Assembly (NCBI GenBank): GCA_963971535.1
Contig: OZ020592.1
Coordinates: 58,936,324-59,000,323, forward strand
Direction of reading: 5' to 3'
DNA length: 64,000 bases
Source: Notolepis coatsorum
Taxonomy: Eukaryota; Chordata; Actinopteri; Aulopiformes; Paralepididae
Shown here: positions 55,897 to 64,000 of the stretch, one piece after another
Layout: the number at the start of each line of letters is the position of its first letter
How positions within the stretch are numbered: the stretch's first letter is position 1
The notes under the pieces: model-generated
Database searches by the model: none
Seen by the model: only the letters and a program-made list of their open reading frames with translations
Told to the model about the DNA's origin: nothing
Program-made: the position numbers and the translations under genes

Positions 55897-57889
55897 CAGG
55901 AAATTAACTTTTTGACTCACCGGCCAGTGGCGGGTAGATGGGACAATTCTACCCGCCAAGCATATTTCTTACTGGCCAAAAAAAATACGCATTTTTGTGT
56001 CACATATACATTTTTTTCAGTACATTTCAAGTAGATAAGCTATTACGTTGAAGAATAGACACTTAAAGAGGCCAGAGTTAAATTAATTTGTACTCTCTCT
56101 CTCTCTCTGAAGTGACTTCTCACTATCTGCAAACAGCTCCACTGTCTGTGTGTATACTTAGTAGCCTCCAGATGCAGCCAGGATTCTCCGGCGCTGCAGC
56201 TGGACCCTATTGGTCAAATCACATTCAGCATGCCTTGCCCTCAGCTAGAATACGCATCAAATCTATGTTATAAGACAGGGGTAGGCAACCCTAGGCACGC
56301 GTGCCTGCATAGGCATTTTCATAGGCACAGGGGGCAGCATAAAAAAAATTTAAATAAATTTTGAAATATTAGTGAAATATTTTGCACTGTTGTCGCATTT
56401 ATCTTGTTGAAATCCTCCCACAGGTTCTTTTTACTACCTACATCATTCAGTAACATTTGCAGAGCCTTATAACAAAAACATTATTACGGTCACCATTGTG
56501 ACCAGTGGGATTAATCAACTAATTGTATTATTTATTTTTCTATTTCATTGAACATTGCACATGTTAAAAGCCATTTTTTTTACTCAAAATGTGAGTATTA
56601 CCAAGTCAACTTGTGTTCTTAAAACAATGACAATAAACATAGTTTTATTAGGTTGAAATAATGTGGTTGTGTACTTATTTTTCTGTAATTTTTTTTATTA
56701 TAGATTGAAAACTGAAAACCTTAATGCACAGTAACTGAACTCAATATTTTTAAGTTCTGGTAACTTATTATTATTTATTTTTTTACAGTGTAGTCTTGCG
56801 ATCAATCAAAACTTATTTACACGATATACCTCACATTCACCCTCCATTCACATCCTGGTGCTCTCCTGGTGTTCTCCATTAGGCCTGTAGTTGGAGCTAT
56901 GACAGCACACGTACAGTACACACACCGATGGTGTGTGATGTGTCCAAAAATGAATGGGCAAATGTGAGTGAAATGGTCGCACTGTATGCAGCTGTTTGTC
57001 TGCATTGCATCCCCCCCCCCTCAACTCAGATTTAGGGTTAATGCAACAATCATAATAATATTGTTAATAACAACAATAACAATAATGATGTAATAATGTA
57101 AAAATTATCATTAAAAAGACCTGATGAGAAAAAAAAATTACGATGCATGGAATATTGTTGAGGCACACTAGTTACAACTATATTTTAAACAGGCACTCCA
57201 TGTCAAAAAGGTTGCTGACCCCTGTTATAAGACATTGATATCAGGAGCTATCTGTAGCTACTGCTAGCCGGCTATATAACGTTAAGACAACGCCTCAGTG
57301 AACTATTTAGTTTACTGGGACATATAGAGCTAACGTGAGCTAACGTTGCCAACCGAGCGAACGGACTTCAACGGAGGTATTATGCACTCGACTATAATTG
57401 CTGGAGCATTTGTTGATATCAGCAGCTATCAGTAGCTAGCCAGCTAGATACCGTTGGACAATGCCTCATGTATTAAAACTAAAAGTGAATAGTTGACTGG
57501 GTCATTGTTTAAACAGTAACGTTAGCTCACGGAGGTCCGCAAAAGACTAGAAGTCAAGTCAAGTCAGACTATTTTAGTTTTATACGAGCAGAAGCGAGCA
57601 GAGCAGAGCAGAAACTAGTCATATCCGCCCCAGGGTATACTATGACTCGTTGCCACGGGTTTTTTTCAAAATAAGAGTATCATATGAACCGAACGTTGCC
57701 AACTGCCGGAGCCATCGATATTATGACTGGAGCTGCGCTTGGGGCGGAAATGAGACCCGCACAGGATTTTCAAAATAAGAGTATCGATATGAACTACACG
57801 CCAGGTGGCGGGCAGACCTCTCATTGTTAGTCGCCAAACCTAAAATATGCCCGCCATTGGCGGGTGGCGGGCTCTAATTTCGTGCCCTG
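55897..57889. mobile_element. hAT-O carrying hAT-Q
   Basis: CAGGAAATTAAC at the left and, inverted, CAGGGCACGAAATTAG at the right, with a perfect duplication GTTGCACT (55889-55896, 57890-57897). Ends carry GGCGGGTGGCGGGC and GGCGGGTAGA motifs. Interior 56100-56275 and 57225-57500 are homologous to hAT-A2 interior. Confidence 0.85.
56276..57224. mobile_element. hAT-Q, non-autonomous
   Basis: CAGGGGTAGGCAACCC and, inverted, CAGGGGTCAGCAACC, with a perfect duplication TTATAAGA (56268-56275, 57225-57232). AT-rich interior without coding capacity. Confidence 0.9.
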
Positions 57890-58252
57890 GTTGCACTGTT
57901 GTGCAGGCTCCCACTGTATCAGACCAGGCTCGGTGAGGGAATTATGAATACCATGGCGAAAAAATTAAATATGATCTCAATAACGTTGTACGCCGTGGAA
58001 TGGCGGAATTCGCATGACCTTGAAACACGTCGTAAGCCGTTTCCGGCGGTGGATGTGTTAACATACCGTTGTATTCGTTCTGTACACTACACAGCCGTTC
58101 GGTATGGTACACATTGAAACGGTTCGGTTCGGTTACACCCCTAGCATATAACACGTCATATTCCAGGAAACGGAACTGGATTCTTTTTAAATGGGACAAG
58201 ATACAAGATTCCTTTGCCACACAACCAGGTTGGTGGTATTTGTGATCGGTAC

Positions 58253-59748
58253 TAGGGGTGCACCGATATATCGGTCGGGTATCGGTATCGGCCGATAAGT
58301 GCCTTGTTGACTGCTATCGGCCTATCGGCCGATAAGCTCAAATGTGCCGATAGCAGTCGCCGATAAATACCCATCAATTTGTGTAGCGTCAAAAGGCAAA
58401 AAAAAATAATTCACTCGCGACCTACCTGCACAACGCCTGCCGTCCCCCACACACACACACACAATCTACTGCATCAAAGTAACTACTTATGATTAACAAG
58501 GCATTCGTTTTGTGGCATTAGCGTTATATAGTTAGTGTTACACGGACAATAACATCAGCATATTATTATTACCCATAGCAGCAAGGCATTACTCCGAGTC
58601 CGTTCATTAGCTCGGTTCCATTCCGTTGCTCATTCCGTACCCAACTACACATTCTGCAATCTGTTAATAAAGTTTTCAACCAGACAAATGTATAGAAAGG
58701 CTTTGTTTTATTATAACATTTGTTGCAGTAAAATCATTATGTCTCATTTGGTCATGCGTGGAGCGCCGGTCGGCGGGCCGGGCAGCTAACGTAGCTACGT
58801 TATTAGCTATTAGATGCAAGACTAACGTTACTGGTGAAAATGTGATTTGCGTTGGAATACTCCTTTGTCAACTTGCTGTACTGTGCTTGCATGTCTGCAG
58901 TCATTATTGCTGCATTAAGAATAGCCCCAACTTTAGCCAAGGTAACGTTATGGCTAAACCTTTAACAATAGTTAACGCTAGCTTTCGGTTAGCTGTTCAA
59001 TGCTATTAATAACACAACTCCCCGTCAACACCCTCTCTCGGGAAGATGGCATTTAAGAAAGTATCTGCTGTTAAAATGAAGTGTTACACGTTCAATAACA
59101 AGCATATTATTTACCCGAAGATAGCAGTAAACAAGGCATTACTCCGTTAGCCCGTTCATAGCTCGGTTCCATTCCGTTGCTCATTCCGTACCCAACTACA
59201 CATTCTGCAATCTGTTTTCAACCAGACAAATGTATAGAAAGGCTTTGTTTTATTATAACATTTGTTGCAGTAAAATCATTATGTCTCATTTGGTCATGCG
59301 TGGAGCGCCGGTCGGCGGGCCGGGAGCTACGTTAAGTGTGTTCTGCAGTGCTCTCGCATTCGCAAACAGAACAATGGCGGCATGCCCGGAAGTAGAAAAA
59401 TTTATAAACGCTTGCCGATTGGTGGACAGCAGGAGGTGGGTGCTAGCGGTGTGGCGTAATTGGCCGAATCGACTGTCAATCAAAATGGTTCCATTGCATT
59501 GGTTGAAAGCTCTGGTTGAGAGAATAGTATCCCGCTGCAGGCCGCAAGAATGGTTCCATTGCATTGGTTGAAAGCTCTGGTTGAGAAAATAGTATCCCTC
59601 TGCAGGCCGCAAGACGATACTGGGAGAGAGATAGTGATACCATAAACATATTTCTTGACGTTTCCTTTTTTTAAGTAAGTAAAGAGGCCTACAAATACAA
59701 ACATACAAATATACAGTAGTTTCATTAAAAAAAATAAAAAATTAAACA

Positions 59749-59782
<34 letters not shown>

Positions 59783-59883
59783 TTATATACAAATATCGGT
59801 ATCGGTATCGGTATCGGCCGATAGTGTTAGTTGAACAATCGGTATCGGTATCGGCGGCCAATTTTCATATCGGTGCATCCCTA
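58253..59883. mobile_element. hAT-M with internal duplication
   Basis: TAGGGGTGCACCGATATATC and, inverted, TAGGGATGCACCGATATG, with a perfect duplication ATCGGTAC (58245-58252, 59884-59891). TATCGGCCGATA repeats lie at both ends. A block of about 230 bp is repeated about 540 bp apart (58550 and 59090). A 64-bp tandem repeat lies at 59487-59612. No transposase domain. Confidence 0.9.
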
Positions 59884-60867
59884 ATCGGTACAGAGTGTAT
59901 TAAGCTCTACAGTACATAAAACTGGAACATAGATACATTTACCCCCCCTTCCCAGCAATGGATACATAATACAGCACAACATGACAATAAATACAGCACA
60001 GCACGAGACAGCACAACATAACACACAGAAGAGTCTAGTCCAGGGGTGGCCGAGCCGCATGCGGCTCTTTGCCCGTCAATGTGCGGCTCTTCCATCCATA
60101 ATAAAAAAATAAATAAAAAATATTTTTTTTTCTTTTTTTTTTTATGTCACTCATTCCATAAGGACTTAGAATACAAATTTGTTTTAATGGTCCATTTGCA
60201 TGTTCTTGGTATCTGAATCTAGGGACATAATGGATCAGTGTCAGAAATAGTGTCTGTTACTAGGCTTGAGTAAATTGTAATGAACCAAAGGAGAATATCA
60301 ATTCTATTTAAAAAAAAAATTTATCTTTGACTGTGAATAACACCATGCTAAAATTGACCAGACCTGAAAAATCTAAGCAAGTGAATAAAGGGAAGATGAT
60401 TAAACAGAAGGTTTTGTAGATACAGTACTGAATTCTGCCATCTTTTTTATAATGTAAATTTCTCCAACGTTTTTCATCATATTGCAACACCGTTTTTTGC
60501 GACGTTCACAGAAAGGTAGAGAAACTAACTGCGTTCTGTTTTATGGCAATAACGTTCAGGTTTGTGGGAGATAATCCCAAAAAATAAGAGAAATAAAAAA
60601 GTAAATCCAGAAGTCAGATGATTGACAGGGGCTGGTGTGAGCTGGGTAGGGTAGTTTTTCTAAATTTGAAAGCCCTGAGTCTCTTCCTTCAAAAGACTAT
60701 ACTCACTTTTGGATGTGCCACTTCCTCCTGTCAATATGCGCCGGTTTCCGACTCAATGCCCTGAGATTTCTATAATCTTATATTTCACTAATAACAGTTA
60801 AAATAATTGGTAAACAAACGTAATGCTGAAAATATACACTTTTACTGTATATCTCGGGCTTAAGAGG

Positions 60868-61578
60868 TTAACCCTGTGAGGCCCAAATTAAAAAGACATT
60901 AGCAACTTCAGAGGCCAGAGGGTGGGACATATAAACACATTTACTATCAAATAGCATTGTGAGGCTGAACAACAGGACCAATTGACTATACATGTGCTTA
61001 AAGGGGAACTATCTTATAAATGGCCTTTTTCAGTGTTTACCATTGTTTCTTAGCTATGTGGACTTATATTAATAGGATCTATGTCTCTAATTCTCATTGG
61101 CGCATTCTTCCAATTCTCCTCTCACAATATTCACCCTCACTGAACTGAGTCATCTGAAAATGTGCATATCTGTGATGTCAGAAATTTCTCAGCTGCATAA
61201 TAATGTGGCAGTTGGCACCAGGCCACACAGTGGTTGGAGCCCAGCCTCAAAACGGCTTAAGATCTTGAGGTAGAAAAATGCGGTTTTTGAGTACTTGATT
61301 AGAAATACAAAACAATGCACTTTATTTTTTTGAAAAAAACCTATGTGTTCCATAGACTCACAGGAATTGTGTAAAAGTGCCCAAATAGTGAAAGAAATAG
61401 TAAAATAGTTCCCCTTTAACATTTTTTAAATAAACATTCTTTTTTTAAATGGCTAAAAGTGATTTTGTAATTTTGCAACAGTGGGTCTCACAGGGTACTT
61501 TTAACCCTGTGAGGCCCAAATAAAAAAGACATTAGCAACTTCAGAGGCCAGAGGGTGAGACCTATAAACACATGAAGG
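60868..61578. mobile_element. piggyBac-like element Z1 plus partial repeat Z2
   Basis: Z1 starts TTAA|CCCTGTGAGGCCC (60868) and ends GGGTCTCACAGGG at 61495, an inverted terminus of the CCC type expected for piggyBac; the right TTAA appears mutated. A second TTAACCCTGTGAGGCCC start at 61501 repeats the first 72 bp. Confidence 0.7.
61002..61415. mobile_element. TTAA-flanked MITE Y2
   Basis: AGGGGAACTAT is inverted at both ends and bordered by TTAA (60998-61001, 61416-61419). It is an unduplicated 414-bp version of Y1 with matching interior words GATCTTGAGGTAGAAAAATG. Confidence 0.88.
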
Positions 61579-61779
61579 GTGCCGTGACTGAAAAAAAAGG
61601 TTGAGAAACGCTGGTATATGGTGTGGCTCTTTGTGGTACCACAGTAATTTTTGTGGCTCTTAGTCTCTGACTGGTTGGCCACCCCTGGTCTAGTCCATCA
61701 GGTCAGGAGCTTGGTTAGTGTAAGGGGGGGGGGGGGGGGGGGGGGAGGGGGGCCAAGGGAGTTCAGGGTCCGAATGGCG

Positions 61780-62110
61780 GTTGGGAAGAAGCCGTCCTTG
61801 AAGCGGGTGGTTTGAGAGGATGGACTTGAAGTGCCTACCTGAGGGCAGGGGCTGAAACAGGGAGTGTGCTGGGTGGGTGTGAGGGGTCCTTTGCAATTTT
61901 TCTGGCGCGGGTGGTTGTGCGGGAGGTGAAGATGGAGTCCAGGGAGGGAAGGTCACACCCTATGATTTTGGAGGCCTTGTTTATGATGCGCTGAAGTTTT
62001 TGAATGGAGTGTTTTTGTGCAGAACCGTACCAGACTATGATTGATGAGGCGAGTATGCTTTGGATGATGGCAGTATAGAATTGGACGATTTTTAGCATGG
62101 GATAGCACAA
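61780..62110 (-). pseudogene. C-terminus of a LINE reverse-transcriptase protein
   Basis: The minus-strand frame reads LKIVQFYTAIIQSILASSI, then WYGSAQKHSIQKLQRIINKA, then ARKIAKDPSHP. A second frame (from about 61956) continues HPAHSLFQPLPSGRHFKSI. Together these are the C-terminal region of a fish non-LTR retrotransposon protein, broken by one frameshift. The polymerase domain is absent, so it is a 5'-truncated copy. It differs clearly from the L2 and RTE copies elsewhere in the window; a Rex/CR1-like origin is possible but not established. Confidence 0.75.
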
Positions 62111-62241
62111 GAACGAAGGTATGTAGAACTAAATGTTTTTTCCCCTGTTGGACTATACATATTTCCTTTCAAATGAGCCATACTATTGTCTCCATAGCTA
62201 TAATATAGAATATACGATGGGCCTGCAAACATCGTGAAAAT

Positions 62242-62983
62242 TAGGGATGCCCCGATCGATCGGCCAACGATCGTTATCGGCCGATAATCAGTATAAATAT
62301 GCGATCGGTGATCATGCTTTATTTTCGCCGATCGTCAAAACCGATCTCACTCGCTGAGTTGTCTCAGACACCGGTAGCTGCACACAGTGCTGCGGCGTCT
62401 GCTCCTCCCTCCAGCACCTCCCGCACGCATGTAAACACGGGTCTAGTCTAGTCTAGTGGGACGGGACGCGTCTCCCTGAGCTAACGTTAGCTACCGTTAC
62501 AAAATGACCCAGTCAACCATTCACTTCCAGTCCAATACATGATGAGGCATTGTCTAACCGAACGGTATCTAGCCGGCCAGCTACTGATAGCTCCTGACTT
62601 CAACAAACGCTCCAGCAAGTCTAGTAGAGATGTGTATGATACCTCCGCTAGCTCACGTTAGCTGACGCTAGCTCGATACTACAGAGTATCGAATCAAGTG
62701 AGAAACCGATATTTTTTTTTTTATGTCAACGTTCACACGCACAATATATGCTTACCTAGGATTTGACTTGATTCAACAACAAAGCAGTCGGAGCAATGAC
62801 AAGCCGAAAACTGTCGAAATTGAAGTTATTTGGAGTTTGGATTTTTTTTTTTACGACTGAGGTAGGTAAATTAAATTTCTTGAGACTAAAGTACCGAAAA
62901 AAGGTACCGTTGGGTACCGGTATCGATTCACAGGTACCGGTATCGGTTCAAATGTGAAAGGTACCCATCCCTAGGCATCCCTA
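62242..62983. mobile_element. hAT-A3, chimera of A and B families
   Basis: The left end TAGGGATGCCCCGATCG belongs to family A, reversed relative to A2. The right part (about 62670-62973) is a reversed hAT-B piece ending GGTACCCATCCCTA, followed by only 10 bases of A terminus (GGCATCCCTA). A perfect duplication GTGAAAAT (62234-62241, 62984-62991) bounds the whole. Confidence 0.88.
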
Positions 62984-63460
62984 GTGAAAATGGTCAAAAA
63001 ACGCTGGCGCCAGGGAGTACAGATGGAAAAAAAGTGTGGCAGTCAAAGAGTTAAGGTGAAGTTTTAACTTTGTGGTTTAGAAAATCACAAGCAGGGAGTC
63101 AATTGAAAAGGTGGAATATCTCTAAAGATCTGCAGTCCAGTTCTAATGGCCACAAGTGTTACTCCTGCCCTTGTATGTTTATATGTAGGCTACTAATCCC
63201 AGATAGGCTCCATCTTAACACATTGGGTGCCACGCAGTATGCCCATCTTTACCACTCTCTGCCAGTGCTGTAACCCTATGGAGTGGCTCACCTTCTTTGC
63301 AGGGCTATAACTTTTTAAATATTATAGCTATATCGACATTACTATGGCCCATTCAACATCGGGTATCTATCGTTCCGGATGTGGGAACGTTATATTTTTC
63401 CATTCATACATTGTCGTGTTAGTACCGTCGAGAATATAAGTATGTTTTTTGAGTGTATAG

Positions 63461-64000
63461 TAGGGCTGCACGATTTTTTGGGAAATAATCTAATTGCGAT
63501 TTTTCTGACAGATATTGCGATTGCGATTAAATTAGCGATTATAAGGGCGGTCAGGTGGCGTAGCGGAGATTGCGCTCGTCACCAATGCAGGAGACGCTGG
63601 GTTCGAGCCCAGCTCTCTGCGTTGCTACCAGCTTGGCTGGCCGTTCACACTAATACAATTGGCAGTATTAGGGGGTGGGGAAGCTGGCGGGTGGGAATCT
63701 GGCGTTGTGGACAGCGACGCCTACAGGTCAGGTCTCGGTGCTTGCTAAGCGGGGCAGGACTTGGTGGAGATAGCGTGCCCTCCCACGCGTTACACTTCAC
63801 CAATGAGAGTCCTCGCTGCCAAGTGAAAAGACGTCACTGGCTGTCGGCGCACGTCTCGGAGGAAGCGTGCGATCGAATCGGGACACCCTTGTACCGACTC
63901 GTAGGAGAACATGCATACAGCAGCCAGGTAGGGGAGGGGGGGGAATTGGCACAACAACTAATTGGGACGGGGAGAAAAATGCGGCTTGCATCTGGCCTAC
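63461..64000. mobile_element. hAT-V left end
   Basis: TAGGGCTGCACGATTTTTTG follows the flank GTGTATAG, with subterminal ATTGCGATTGCGATT repeats. A SINE interrupts it at about 63545. The right end is outside the window. Confidence 0.7.
63545..64000 (+). mobile_element. tRNA-derived SINE, copy 2, edge-truncated
   Basis: A-box-like GGTGGCGTAGCGG and a consensus B-box GGTTCGAGCCC, then the shared body words GCTGCCAAGTGAAAAGACG and TCGGAGGAAGCGTG and a GGGAATTGGCACAAC stretch near the end. Same family as 54187-54606. Confidence 0.85.

Larger units (their letters stand above)
54632..58061. mobile_element. P7, TTAA family-P element inside hAT-L
   Basis: TTAACACATTAACTGCC (TTAA at 54632-54635) and, inverted, TTAACACATCCACCGCC (TTAA at 58058-58061). 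The left 250 bp match P6 at 63215. Removing the 460-bp LINE piece and hAT-O leaves about 954 bp. Confidence 0.75.
53962..58143. mobile_element. hAT-L, host of SINE, P7, hAT-O and hAT-Q
   Basis: TAGGGGTGTAACGGTACAC and, inverted, TAGGGGTGTAACCGAACC, with a perfect duplication GCATATAA (53954-53961, 58144-58151). Subterminal CGGTACGG and GGTTCGGTTCGG motifs. An orphan hAT left end, TAGGGCTGTCAACGAATATT, lies at about 54114. Confidence 0.9.
60041..61687. mobile_element. hAT-N carrying TTAA elements Z and Y2
   Basis: CAGGGGTGGCCGAGCC and, inverted, CAGGGGTGGCCAACCAG, with a perfect duplication GTCTAGTC (60033-60040, 61688-61695). Subterminal GCGGCTCTT/GTGGCTCTT repeats. Nested inside are Z1 and, within it, Y2. 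Confidence 0.92.
59892..62105 (-). mobile_element. LINE 3' region, minus strand, split by hAT-N
   Basis: A minus-strand non-LTR element: coding end at 61780-62110 and 3' untranslated part at 59892-60040, with hAT-N between. A long poly-G run lies at 61722-61745. Boundaries are approximate. Confidence 0.65.
53058..63054. mobile_element. P5, TTAA family-P element expanded to 10 kb by nested insertions
   Basis: The left end TTAACTCATTGGGTGCC (TTAA at 53058-53061) pairs with the inverted right end TTAACTCTTTGACTGCC (TTAA at 63051-63054). Landmarks shared with P3 occur in the correct order: GATCGAATCCCGATAGGTGG near 53243, TTTGACCTGGAAAT near 53906, TTTCAAATGAGCC near 62167 and ACGCTGGCGCCAGGGAGTA near 63001. 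Insertions: hAT-L, hAT-M, a LINE with hAT-N, and hAT-A3. It also has an internal duplication of about 200 bp (53419 and 53620). Confidence 0.88.
63215..64000. mobile_element. P6, TTAA family-P element, runs off the window
   Basis: TTAACACATTGGGTGCCAC starts at 63215, and the following 240 bp match the left part of P7. It is interrupted at 63461 by a hAT end; the right terminus lies outside the window. Confidence 0.7.

Overview
This window looks like intergenic or intronic DNA from a teleost fish, and almost everything recognisable in it is transposable element or satellite. The evidence for a fish is a near-complete L2-type LINE, a second LINE with a short-repeat tail, tRNA-derived SINEs, many BED-finger hAT fossils with TAGGG[A/G]TG or CAGGG termini, TTAA-flanked non-autonomous elements, and very long AC, GAAA, CTGT and GA microsatellites. 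I found no host gene I could defend, and species cannot be named from the sequence. Element names such as hAT-A1 or P5 are working labels used only here.

Layout. 0.7-3.0 kb: CTGT microsatellite and a 39-bp minisatellite split by an RTE-like LINE insertion. 3-8.3 kb: mostly unassigned, with a TAC-rich trinucleotide tract, a TTAA MITE (Y1) and a LINE tail. 8.3-9.0 kb: hAT-A1 with a BED finger. 10-22.3 kb: five TTAA family-P elements or fragments and hATs F, D, G1 and H1, several nested. 23.9-26.7 kb: P8 between long inverted arms. 27-29.7 kb: hAT-J with a 230-bp palindrome and hAT-G2. 31-36.7 kb: purine minisatellites, hAT-A2, hAT-B1, a Mutator-like 9-bp-TSD MITE and hAT-T. 37-41.6 kb: hATs R, K, G3 and I. 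42.07-48.53 kb: one 6.45-kb TIR element of unclear superfamily carrying a decayed two-exon gene and four later insertions. 48.9-52.5 kb: the L2 LINE, minus strand. 53.06-63.05 kb: a single family-P element inflated to about 10 kb by two separate five-level stacks of insertions. 63.2-64 kb: another P element, a hAT left end and a SINE, cut by the window edge.

The exact target-site duplications (22 of the 8-bp hAT kind, plus TTAA, 5-, 9-, 11-, 12- and 15-bp examples) give a readable relative chronology. Two insertions have an empty-site paralogue inside the window. The best candidates for something undescribed are the 6.45-kb element with GGGGCGACC motifs, the exchange of internal modules between hAT families with different ends, and the long-TIR element with a 9-bp duplication.
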